This document shows positions 1 to 5,599 of a stretch of DNA of 7,293 nt, piece after piece. Every line of letters begins with the position of its first letter. Position 1 is the stretch's first letter. Position numbers and translations under genes: made by a program. The stretch comes from Alphaproteobacteria bacterium (GTDB taxonomy: Bacteria > Pseudomonadota > Alphaproteobacteria > Rhizobiales > Aestuariivirgaceae), in the NCBI GenBank assembly GCA_024279045.1, contig JAJRRZ010000092.1, positions 1 through 7,293 of the forward strand. The letters are read 5' to 3'. The notes under the pieces are model-generated. The model was given only the letters and a program-made list of their open reading frames with translations. It was not told the DNA's origin and ran no database searches.

Positions 1-837
1 CTGAGCGAGCTGCTGTCGCTGGAAAAGGCGAAAAAGGCCGAACTGCAGGCCACGTTGCTGTCGTTGACCGATGAACTGAAAGAGCAGAAGGGGCATGTTG
101 CCGCCCTGTCTGCTTCGCTGGCCGGGTTGCAGTCATCGAAGAGCGAGGAAGGCGCGGTCATTGGCGCATTGCGGGCGGAGCTGGACAAGGAACGCAAGAT
201 TTCCGCCGAGGCGCTGGCGCAGGTGGAGCTGCTCAACCAGCAGATCGCCGCGCTGCGCCGCCAGGTGGCGCTGCTCAATGCCGCGCTGGAAGCTTCGGAA
301 CAGCGCGAGAAGGAAGCGCGGGTGAAAATCGCCAACCTCGGCAAGCGGCTCAATGCTGCCCTGGCCCGCCGCGTGCAGGAACTGGCGCGCTATCGTTCGG
401 AGTTCTTCGGGCGGTTGCGCGCCATCCTGTCCAGCCGCGCCAACATCCGCGTCGTTGGCGATCGTTTCGTGTTTTCCTCCGAAATCCTCTTCCCCAAGGG
501 CAGTGCGGAACTCACCGAGGAAGGCAAGCGGGAGCTGGACAAGATAGCCGAGGCGCTGCTGCAGATCAGTCGTGATATTCCGCCTGACATCAACTGGATC
601 CTGCGTGTGGACGGCCATACGGATGCCGACCCCATTGCCACGCCGCAATATCCCTCCAACTGGGAACTGTCCACCGCCCGTGCGCTATCGGTGGTGCGCT
701 ATCTCATCGCCCGCGGCGTGCCGGCGGAGCGCCTGGCCGCCACCGGCTTCGGCCAGTTTCACCCCATCGATCCGCGCGATACGGAAGAGGCCAAGGCCCG
801 CAACCGTCGCATCGAGCTGAAGCTCACCGAGCGCTGA
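1..837 (+). CDS. OmpA/MotB-type peptidoglycan-binding protein, C-terminal part (5' end outside window)
   Basis: The reading frame is open from base 1 and stops at TGA 835-837, giving 278 residues. No start is chosen because the gene clearly begins upstream; the internal TTG at 55 has nothing to recommend it. Residues 1 to about 125 are rich in Leu, Ala, Glu, Lys and Gln with heptad-like spacing, so a long coiled coil is likely. Residues about 155-278 form an OmpA C-terminal domain: FVFSSEILFPKGSAELTEEG, then DGHTD near 204-208, the helix NWELSTARA near 220-228, and the closing NRRIELKL near 268. In this family the Asp of the TD motif and the later Arg bind diaminopimelate of peptidoglycan. 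The protein is probably periplasmic and anchored by an N-terminal membrane segment that cannot be seen here. It resembles MotB-like proteins of alphaproteobacteria, but nothing shown proves a flagellar role. It converges on pheT with a 46-bp gap. Confidence 0.85.
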   Translation: MSELLSLEKAKKAELQATLLSLTDELKEQKGHVAALSASLAGLQSSKSEEGAVIGALRAELDKERKISAEALAQVELLNQQIAALRRQVALLNAALEASEQREKEARVKIANLGKRLNAALARRVQELARYRSEFFGRLRAILSSRANIRVVGDRFVFSSEILFPKGSAELTEEGKRELDKIAEALLQISRDIPPDINWILRVDGHTDADPIATPQYPSNWELSTARALSVVRYLIARGVPAERLAATGFGQFHPIDPRDTEEAKARNRRIELKLTER

Positions 838-848
838 TCGTTCTCTTC

Positions 849-869
849 AGCGCCACGGGAGCGCCACGG
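849..869. repeat. Tandem duplication of an 11-bp unit
   Basis: The 10-mer AGCGCCACGG occurs at 849-858 and again at 860-869, separated by one G, so the period is 11 bp. It fills most of the 46-bp gap between the two convergent stop codons. It looks like a small slippage duplication; no function is evident. Confidence 0.75.
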
Positions 870-874
870 AGAAG

Positions 875-895
875 CTGCGCGGATCAGCCGCGCAG
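875..895. terminator. GC-rich hairpin at the convergent gene ends (possible bidirectional terminator)
   Basis: CTGCGCGG (875-882) and CCGCGCAG (888-895) form a perfect 8-bp stem around a 5-base loop that contains most of the pheT stop codon (complement 884-886). The position suits ending transcription of both the OmpA-like gene and pheT. Neither strand has a clear T run after the stem, so it is not a textbook intrinsic terminator. It could instead be a 3'-end stabilising stem trimmed back after Rho-dependent termination. Confidence 0.4.
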
Positions 896-3313
896 TGTCG
901 CGCCGGTGGCCTTGGCAACAGCGGCCACGATCTTGTCCATTACCGCGGCGATCTCCTCGTCCGTCAGCGTTTTTCCGCGCGGTTGCAGGGTGATCTCGAT
1001 GGCCACGGACTTCTTGCCCTCGCCCAGTTGCGCCGCCGCCTGCTCACCGCCGAACACGTCGAACACCTGCACATCGGCAATGAGCTTCTTCTCTGCCCCC
1101 TTCGCCGCGCGCACGATGTCCGCCGCCGCCACATCCTCGCTCACTACGAAGGCGAGATCGCGCTTCACCGGCATCAGGTCCGGCGCATCCAGCGGTGGTT
1201 TGGCCGTGCCCTTCTTCCTGCGCGGCGGGATCTCGTCGAGGAAGATCTCGAATGCCGCCACCGGCCCCTTCACGCCCATCTCGCGCAACACGCCGGGGTG
1301 CAGCTCGCCGAAATATCCCAGCACCTTCTTTGGTCCCAGCTTCAGCGCCGCGGAGCGGCCCGGATGATACCAGTCCGGCGCGGCACTGGCATCCACCTGC
1401 ACCGAATCGGCATTCATGCCCGCCGCCGCCAACACCGCCAGCGCATCGGCCTTGGCATCGAAGGCATCCACTGCGCGCGGCTGCGCTGCCCAGTGTCGCG
1501 GCCCGCTCATGCCCTGGCGAATGCCACCGGCCATGATGCGCTCGCCATCCGGCTCGTCGGAAAGATAGACACTGCCCACCTCGAACAGCCGCACATTGGC
1601 CAGCCCGCGGGCGATGTTGCGCCCGGCGGCGGCAATCAGGTTCGGCAGCAGCGAGGGGCGCATGTCGGAAAGCTCCGTGGAGATGGGATTGGCCAGCTCC
1701 AGTTCCCGTTGCCCGCCGCCGAACAGCTGCGCATGGCGCTTGGGAAGGAAGGAGTAGGTAACCGCCTCCAGCAGGCCGCGCGCCGCCAGCCCGTGGCGCA
1801 CGCGCACCTGCTTCAGTTGCAAATCGGTCAGCACCGGGCGCGCCACCGCGTGCGGGCGCGGCAGCGGCGCGGAAGGGATCTCGTCCAGCCCGATGATGCG
1901 CACGATTTCTTCCACCAGATCGGCCTCGCCCTTGATGTCGGGCCGGAAGGTGGGCGCCACCGCCTTAATGCCCTGTTCCGACGTGGCCGTTGCAAAGCCC
2001 AGCGCGCGCAGGATCTCCTCCTGCTTCTGTAGCGGCACATCCAGCCCGCCCAGTGTCTTCACCCGCTCCGCCCGCAGGAAGAAGGTGCGTTGCGCCTGCG
2101 GCGGCACGGCGGGCTGCCCGGCCTCCACCAGCCGCGAGCATTGCCCGCCGCACAATTCCAGGATCATCTTCGTCGCCAGTTGCGCTCCGGCTTGCAGGAA
2201 GGCCGGATCCACCCCGCGCTCGAAGCGATAGCGCGCATCGGTCATGATGTTCAGTGCCCGGCCCGTCATGGCGGTGCGGATGGGGTCGAAATACGCCACC
2301 TCCAGGAACACCTCCGTGGTGTCTTCCGTGCAGCCCGATTCCTCGCCGCCGATGATGCCTCCCAGCGCTTCCGGCCCGGCCTCGTCGGCCACCACCACCA
2401 TGCCGTCATCCAGCTCGTAGGTGTTGCCGTCCAGCGCCAGCAGTTTCTCGCCCTTGCGCGCGGCGCGCACGGTGATGTCGCCCCGTACCTTCGCTGCGTC
2501 GAACACATGCAGCGGACGGTTGAAGCTGAACATGATGTAGTTGGTGATATCCACCAGCGCCGAGATGGGCCGCGCGCCCACCGCGCGCAGCCGGTGCTGC
2601 ATCCACGCCGGTGATGGGCCGTTCTTCACGCCGCCGAAGTGCCGCCCGATGAAATGCGGGCACGGTGGCGGCGTCTCCTCGAAGTCCAGCGCCACGGAGA
2701 TGGGCGAATCGTACTCCCCGGCAATCTCCGGCACCTCGATGGGTTTCAGCCTGCCCAGCCCGGCGGCTGCCATATCGCGGGCAATGCCATATACCCCCAG
2801 CGCATCGCCACGGTTCGGCGTGATGGCAATCTCGATGACCGGATCATCCAGCCCCAGCACCTCCGCCGCCGGCTTCCCCAGCGGCGTGTCCTGCGGCAGC
2901 TCGATGATGCCGTCGTGATCATCGGAGATTTCCAGCTCGCGCTCGGAACACATCATGCCCGCCGATTCCACGCCGCGCACCTTCGCCACCTTCAGGTCAA
3001 GCCCGGTGCCCGGCACATGTGTGCCCGGCGGTGCGAACACGCCCACCAGCCCGGCCCGCGCATTGGGCGCGCCACACACCACCTGCACCGGTTCGCCTCT
3101 GGCGCCGGTATCCACCATGCACACCTTCAGTTTGTCGGCATCGGGGTGCTGTTCGGCGGAAATGATCTTTGCGGTGATGAAGTTGCCCAAGCTTGCCGCC
3201 GGGTCGATCACTTCCTCCACCTCCAGGCCGATGCGGTTGAGGGCATCGACGATGTCGTCGATGGAGGCCTCCGTTTCCAGAAAATCCTTCAGCCAGCCGA
3301 TGGTGAACTTCAT
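884..3313 (-). CDS. pheT: Phenylalanyl-tRNA synthetase beta subunit
   Basis: PheT pairs with PheS as an alpha2-beta2 cytoplasmic enzyme that charges tRNA-Phe; the beta subunit binds tRNA and edits mis-charged Tyr. The product is 809 residues, normal for bacterial PheT. Domains in order: N-terminal MKFTIGWLKDFLE, an OB-fold tRNA-binding domain at about 40-150 (HPDADKLKVC, then VRGVESAGMMCS), the B3/B4 editing domain at about 215-390 (RPLHVFD at 266-272, GGIIGGEESG at 318-327), the B5 domain at about 407-481, the catalytic-like core at about 490-690, and the anticodon-binding FDX-ACB domain from about 714 (MPVKRDLAFVV) to the end. The frame is open for 53 codons further upstream, but that part is the pheS 3' end read in another frame. 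The ATG at 3311-3313 matches the family start and overlaps the pheS stop as ATGA, which implies translational coupling. Confidence 0.97.
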   Translation of the reverse strand: MKFTIGWLKDFLETEASIDDIVDALNRIGLEVEEVIDPAASLGNFITAKIISAEQHPDADKLKVCMVDTGARGEPVQVVCGAPNARAGLVGVFAPPGTHVPGTGLDLKVAKVRGVESAGMMCSERELEISDDHDGIIELPQDTPLGKPAAEVLGLDDPVIEIAITPNRGDALGVYGIARDMAAAGLGRLKPIEVPEIAGEYDSPISVALDFEETPPPCPHFIGRHFGGVKNGPSPAWMQHRLRAVGARPISALVDITNYIMFSFNRPLHVFDAAKVRGDITVRAARKGEKLLALDGNTYELDDGMVVVADEAGPEALGGIIGGEESGCTEDTTEVFLEVAYFDPIRTAMTGRALNIMTDARYRFERGVDPAFLQAGAQLATKMILELCGGQCSRLVEAGQPAVPPQAQRTFFLRAERVKTLGGLDVPLQKQEEILRALGFATATSEQGIKAVAPTFRPDIKGEADLVEEIVRIIGLDEIPSAPLPRPHAVARPVLTDLQLKQVRVRHGLAARGLLEAVTYSFLPKRHAQLFGGGQRELELANPISTELSDMRPSLLPNLIAAAGRNIARGLANVRLFEVGSVYLSDEPDGERIMAGGIRQGMSGPRHWAAQPRAVDAFDAKADALAVLAAAGMNADSVQVDASAAPDWYHPGRSAALKLGPKKVLGYFGELHPGVLREMGVKGPVAAFEIFLDEIPPRRKKGTAKPPLDAPDLMPVKRDLAFVVSEDVAAADIVRAAKGAEKKLIADVQVFDVFGGEQAAAQLGEGKKSVAIEITLQPRGKTLTDEEIAAVMDKIVAAVAKATGATLRG

Positions 3314-4395
3314 GCCGAAAGCCCTCCCGACAGCGTCGGCACCTGCAGCGCCGCAAAACCATAATGCCGCAGCCAGCGCAGATCCGACTCGAAGAATGCG
3401 CGCAAATCGGGGATGCCGTATTTCAGCATCGCCAGCCGGTCGATGCCGATGCCGAAGGCATAGCCCTGCCATTCATCCGGGTTCAGCCCGCCGGCCTTCA
3501 GCACATTGGGGTGCACCATGCCGGAGCCGAGGATCTCCAGCCAGTCATCACCCTCGCCCACCTTCACCTGACCGCCTTCCCAAGTGCAGTTGATGTCCAC
3601 CTCCATGCTCGGCTCGGTGAAGGGAAAATGCGAGGCGCGGAAGCGCATCTGCACCGTGTCGGTCTCGAAGAAGGCCTTGCAGAATTCCTCCAGTGTCCAC
3701 TTCAGGTGCCCCATGTGGATGTCGCGGTCGATGACCAATGCCTCCACCTGATGGAACATCGGCGTGTGGGTCTGGTCGGAATCGCAGCGGAAGGTGCGCC
3801 CCGGCGCGATGATGCGAATGGGTGGGGCCTGCGTCTCCATGGTGTGGATCTGCACCGGCGAGGTATGCGTGCGCAGCACCTTGCGCTCGCCGTCCTCGCG
3901 CGGGTGGAAATAGAAGGTGTCGTGCTCCTGGCGGGCCGGGTGCTCGGGCGGGATGTTCAGCGCCTCGAAGTTGTACCAGTCGGTTTCGATATGCGGGCCT
4001 TCGGCGACGGAGAAGCCCAGGTCGGCGAAGATCTCCACCACCTCTTCCCACACGTGGCTGACCGGATGCACCACGCCTTGTGCTTCTGGCCGGGCGGGCA
4101 GGGTAACGTCGATGCGCTCCTCGGCGAGCTTCTTCTCCAGAGCGGCGCGTTGCAGCTCGGCGCGGCGCGCCTCGATGGCCTGCTGCAACGTCTGCTTGGC
4201 GACATTCAGCGCCTGGCCCATTTCCTTGCGCTGCTCCGGCGCAAGCTGGCCGAGGCCCTTCATCTGCTGCGTCAGCAGGCCCTTCTTGCCCAGAAAGCGC
4301 ACGCGCACCTCGTCCAGCGCGCGTTCATCCGCCGCCTGTTCGATGGCTGCCAGCGCCTCCTGTTGCAGCTTGTCCAGCTCGCCTTGCCTGCTCAT
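3310..4395 (-). CDS. pheS: Phenylalanyl-tRNA synthetase alpha subunit
   Basis: This is the catalytic subunit, which activates phenylalanine with ATP and transfers it to tRNA-Phe. The product is 361 residues. The N-terminal 1-95 is a helical, coiled-coil-like tRNA-binding arm. The class II core follows: motif 1 around 133-155 (GPHIETDWYNFEALNIPP), motif 2 around 197-217 (PGRTFRCDSDQTHTPMFHQ), and motif 3 around 312-325 (YAFGIGIDRLAML). Ala313 aligns by motif with E. coli Ala294, the pocket residue that sets specificity for Phe. The end, after LRHYGF, has about 15 extra residues (AALQVPTLSGGLSA) compared with E. coli, a length I associate with alphaproteobacteria. The ATG at 4393-4395 has a good ribosome binding site and the family N-terminus. 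The stop overlaps the pheT start by four bases. Upstream lies a 359-bp structured spacer after rplT. Confidence 0.97.
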   Translation of the reverse strand: MSRQGELDKLQQEALAAIEQAADERALDEVRVRFLGKKGLLTQQMKGLGQLAPEQRKEMGQALNVAKQTLQQAIEARRAELQRAALEKKLAEERIDVTLPARPEAQGVVHPVSHVWEEVVEIFADLGFSVAEGPHIETDWYNFEALNIPPEHPARQEHDTFYFHPREDGERKVLRTHTSPVQIHTMETQAPPIRIIAPGRTFRCDSDQTHTPMFHQVEALVIDRDIHMGHLKWTLEEFCKAFFETDTVQMRFRASHFPFTEPSMEVDINCTWEGGQVKVGEGDDWLEILGSGMVHPNVLKAGGLNPDEWQGYAFGIGIDRLAMLKYGIPDLRAFFESDLRWLRHYGFAALQVPTLSGGLSA

Positions 4396-4403
4396 GACCC
4401 CAT

Positions 4404-4408
4404 CTCCA
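4404..4408 (-). promoter_or_regulatory. pheS ribosome binding site
   Basis: The minus strand reads TGGAG, then 8 bases, then the ATG at 4395. This supports the chosen pheS start. Confidence 0.7.
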
Positions 4409-4446
4409 GAGATTGCCGCTTGCCAGGGGATGCCCCGCCTGCGACC

Positions 4447-4469
4447 GGGCTTCCCGCAAGCCCCCTTGC
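4447..4469 (-). promoter_or_regulatory. Two mutually exclusive hairpins in the pheS leader
   Basis: GGGCTT (4447-4452) pairs with AAGCCC (4458-4463). GCAAG (4456-4460) pairs with CTTGC (4465-4469). The stems share bases 4458-4460 and overlap over 4456-4463, so both cannot form at once. They lie about 50-75 bases before the pheS ATG. A switch is conceivable, but the stems are short (6 and 5 bp) and neither is followed by a U run, so this may be chance in GC-rich DNA. Confidence 0.3.
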
Positions 4470-4513
4470 AAAATGAGACCGGCCCCGCCAGCCCTCATGC
4501 ATCGCCTTGCCAT

Positions 4514-4537
4514 CGCCATGGCCGCAACGGCATGGCG
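4514..4537. repeat. Bulged hairpin beside the long palindrome
   Basis: CGCCATG (4514-4520) pairs with CATGGCG (4531-4537). Inside, CCG (4522-4524) pairs with CGG (4528-4530) around a CAA loop, leaving G4521 bulged. This gives ten base pairs in total. It sits 20 bp from the edge of the 163-bp inverted repeat and is another structured piece of the pheS leader. Confidence 0.5.
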
Positions 4538-4557
4538 GGCTGCAATGGATGGAGCCA

Positions 4558-4720
4558 AGGGTCTGGTCTCAATAAATGAGTGCTTTCCATGGGCATTTTG
4601 GCAAAATAGCAGCGGTTTTTCGTTCGCGGGCAATAGTGGAGCTATTGGCAAGAACGAAAAACCGCCTGATATGCAGCCAAAATGCACATGGGGAGTGCTC
4701 AGGTATTGAGACCAGACCCT
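4558..4720. repeat. 163-bp near-perfect palindrome (long inverted repeat, MITE-like or structured RNA)
   Basis: The left end AGGGTCTGGTCTCAATA (4558-4574) is the exact reverse complement of 4704-4720. Pairing continues inward nearly to the centre: GAG/CTC, CCATG/CATGG, GCATTTTGGC with GCCAAAATGC (4593-4602 with 4676-4685), CGGTTTTTCGTTC (4613-4625) with 4652-4664, and CAATAG (4631-4636) with CTATTG (4642-4647), leaving the loop TGGAG. Each arm is 79 bases, with about 60 Watson-Crick pairs, four G-T oppositions, a few mismatches and one bulge. It has no open frame of note. It is much more AT-rich than its surroundings, which suggests an inserted element. Perfect 17-bp ends fit a non-autonomous palindromic element, but I see no clear target duplication. 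As RNA it would make a very long stem between rplT and pheS, a plausible RNase III substrate. Confidence 0.85.
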
Positions 4721-4754
4721 AGCAGGGCCGGTATAATCCGCCACTCGATGCGCC

Positions 4755-5111
4755 TTACAGCGCGGCTTGCGCCTTTTCCACCAGCGCCTTGAAGGCCGCC
4801 GGCTCGCGCACGGCCAGGTCGGCCAGCATCTTGCGGTCGATCTCGATGCCCGCCTTGCCAAGCCCGTCGATAAATCGGGAGTAGGTCATGCCGTTCTCGC
4901 GGCAGGCGGCATTGATGCGCTGGATCCACAGCGCCCGGAAGGTGCGCTTGCGGCGCTTGCGGTCGCGATAGGCATACTGGCCGGCCTTCTCCACCGCCTG
5001 CACGGCGACGCGATAGACATTTTTGCGCCGGCCATAGTAGCCCTTGGCCTTGGCGATGACCTTGCGGTGCCGCTCGCGGGCGCGCGGGCCGCCCTTCTTT
5101 GCTCGTGCCAT
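4755..5111 (-). CDS. rplT: 50S ribosomal protein L20
   Basis: L20 is an early-binding 23S rRNA protein needed for 50S assembly; in enterobacteria and Bacillus it also represses its own operon by binding the mRNA leader. The 118-residue product has the full family length and pattern: the basic N-terminal extension MARAKKGGPRARERHRKV, then AKGYYGRRKNVYRVA, RDRKRRKRTFRALWIQRINA at about 49-68, and the C-terminal globular part with MTYSRFIDGLGKAGIEIDRK. The ATG at 5109-5111 has a strong GAGGAG site 8 bases upstream. It follows rpmI after 75 bp and precedes pheS after an unusually long 359-bp spacer. The stop is TAA at 4755-4757. Confidence 0.97.
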   Translation of the reverse strand: MARAKKGGPRARERHRKVIAKAKGYYGRRKNVYRVAVQAVEKAGQYAYRDRKRRKRTFRALWIQRINAACRENGMTYSRFIDGLGKAGIEIDRKMLADLAVREPAAFKALVEKAQAAL

Positions 5112-5119
5112 GATGAGAT

Positions 5120-5125
5120 CTCCTC
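5120..5125 (-). promoter_or_regulatory. rplT ribosome binding site
   Basis: GAGGAG on the minus strand lies 8 bases before the rplT ATG. It is the strongest Shine-Dalgarno sequence among the starts in this window. Confidence 0.8.
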
Positions 5126-5156
5126 GGTCGAAAAAACGTCTTGATGATGTTTCGCT

Positions 5157-5171
5157 GCGAAGAACCTTCGC
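5157..5171 (-). other. Small hairpin between rpmI and rplT
   Basis: GCGAAG (5157-5162) and CTTCGC (5166-5171) form a perfect 6-bp stem with a 3-base loop in the 75-bp rpmI-rplT spacer. On the minus strand a T-rich run (GTTTTTTC) follows only about 20 bases later, so it does not look like an intrinsic terminator. It may stabilise or process the mRNA. Confidence 0.35.
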
Positions 5172-5186
5172 CGCGCCAGCGCTGCC

Positions 5187-5393
5187 TTACGAACCCAGCC
5201 GGTAGGGCATGAGCTTCTTCACGATCTTCGCATCACCATCGGCCAGGATGGTGGTGCCGCGCTGGTTGCGGATCTGCTTGTTGGTGCGCTTGATCATGCC
5301 GTGCTGCTTGCCGGACTGCGTGCCGCGCACCTTGCCCTTCGCGGTGAAGCGAAAGCGTTTTTTCGCCGCGGACTTGTTCTTCAGCTTGGGCAT
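5187..5393 (-). CDS. rpmI: 50S ribosomal protein L35
   Basis: L35 is a small, very basic 50S protein. The 68-residue product begins MPKLKNKSAAKKRFRFTAKG and ends AKIVKKLMPYRLGS, the usual L35 pattern and length. The frame is open for 60 more codons upstream, but that part is unlike L35. The ATG at 5391-5393 gives the conserved MPK start and has an AAGGA site 9 bases before it. It is followed by rplT, as in most bacteria. The usual upstream gene infC is absent; trmD lies there instead, across a 206-bp leader with two hairpins, which is where L20-type autoregulation would be expected to act. Confidence 0.96.
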   Translation of the reverse strand: MPKLKNKSAAKKRFRFTAKGKVRGTQSGKQHGMIKRTNKQIRNQRGTTILADGDAKIVKKLMPYRLGS

Positions 5394-5402
5394 TTTGCTT
5401 TT

Positions 5403-5407
5403 TCCTT
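5403..5407 (-). promoter_or_regulatory. rpmI ribosome binding site
   Basis: AAGGA on the minus strand lies 9 bases before the ATG at 5393. It decides the short start over the longer open frame and sits just downstream of the hairpin at 5413-5432. Confidence 0.7.
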
Positions 5408-5412
5408 GTTGT

Positions 5413-5432
5413 GGTGGCGAAATATCACCACC
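5413..5432 (-). promoter_or_regulatory. Hairpin just upstream of the rpmI ribosome binding site
   Basis: On the minus strand GGTGGTG pairs with CGCCACC around the loop ATATTT, seven pairs including one G-U. An alternative register pairs GTGGTG with CACCAC (5411-5431). The stem ends about five bases before the AAGGA site, so it could control ribosome access. A role as an L20- or L35-responsive leader is inferred from position and from known autoregulation of this operon in other bacteria, not from a recognised motif. Confidence 0.45.
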
Positions 5433-5477
5433 CGTTTCAACCTTGTGCGCCGCCGCGGCAGCCCATGTCGATTCAAT

Positions 5478-5505
5478 GGCCGGACAGCGCCGTTGCCTTC
5501 CGGCC
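5478..5505 (-). promoter_or_regulatory. Hairpin in the rpmI leader
   Basis: GGCCGGA (5478-5484) and TCCGGCC (5499-5505) are perfect inverted repeats around 14 bases. GCG and TGC inside can extend the stem after a small internal loop. It has no T run, so it is not an intrinsic terminator for trmD. It is the more stable of the two stems between trmD and rpmI. Confidence 0.45.
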
Positions 5506-5507
5506 TG

Positions 5508-5522
5508 CATGTCGTTGACATG
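5508..5522. repeat. Palindrome CATGTC-gtt-GACATG with further CATGTCG copies
   Basis: The two 6-bp arms are perfect inverses with a 3-base spacer. CATGTCGAT also occurs at 5464-5472 and 5519-5527, so the motif appears three times within 64 bp of the trmD-rpmI spacer. It has the shape of a protein-binding site, but I do not recognise the motif. Confidence 0.35.
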
Positions 5523-5568
5523 TCGATCTTCATGCCACTTCCCATGTAGGCGCAGGGCAACAGGCGGC

Positions 5569-5597
5569 TTCATACGGAAAAACCATCACGAAAGCAA
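5569..5597 (-). promoter_or_regulatory. Weak candidate promoter for rpmI-rplT-pheST
   Basis: The minus strand has TTGCTT (5592-5597), 17 bases, then TATGAA (5569-5574), just after the trmD stop. The spacing is ideal, but the boxes match the sigma-70 consensus only moderately, so this could be chance. A promoter somewhere in this spacer is expected, because two normally separate operons meet here. Confidence 0.2.
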
Positions 5598-5599
5598 TA

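Larger units (their letters stand above)
4396..4754 (-). other. 359-bp rplT-pheS spacer / pheS leader, non-coding
   Basis: No convincing gene lies here. On the minus strand, after the rplT stop, it holds in order the 163-bp palindrome (4558-4720), a bulged hairpin (4514-4537), two overlapping hairpins (4447-4469) and the pheS ribosome binding site. I looked for a Phe-rich leader peptide of the enterobacterial pheM type and found none: the only short ATG frame inside the palindrome has a single Phe codon and no ribosome binding site. No U-tract terminator follows any of the stems. A separate pheS promoter could lie here, but no good -35/-10 pair is visible on the minus strand. Confidence 0.6.

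Noticed and set aside
983..2032. 349-codon open frame on the + strand opposite pheT
   Set aside because: It is a shadow of pheT, with the same composition artefact.
3314..3472. Longer pheT start 53 codons upstream
   Set aside because: The extra residues are the pheS 3' end in another frame and do not resemble PheT; the ATG at 3313 gives the conserved MKFTIGWLKDFL start.
3364..4476. 370-codon open frame on the + strand opposite pheS
   Set aside because: It is a shadow of pheS; the composition is rich in His, Leu and Arg and no domain is visible.
4638..4689. Short minus-strand ATG frame inside the palindrome as a Phe leader peptide for pheST attenuation
   Set aside because: It has only one Phe codon, no ribosome binding site and no following U-tract terminator; the frame comes from the palindrome sequence itself.
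4558..4720. The long palindrome as an ordinary rplT terminator
   Set aside because: Its stem is over 70 bp, has no T run after it on the minus strand, and its AT-rich, perfectly matched ends do not look like an intrinsic terminator.
4706..4737. TATAAT at 4732-4737 on the + strand with TTGAGA at 4706-4711 as a promoter
   Set aside because: The spacing is 20 bp, too long for a normal sigma-70 promoter, and it would point antisense into rplT. A short perfect -10 box alone is weak evidence.
4325..4861. 178-codon minus-strand frame spanning the rplT-pheS spacer
   Set aside because: It overlaps both rplT and pheS in another frame and runs through the palindrome; no family pattern or ribosome binding site is seen.
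5394..5573. Longer rpmI start 60 codons upstream
   Set aside because: The extension is unlike L35, and the ATG at 5393 has a ribosome binding site and the conserved MPK start.
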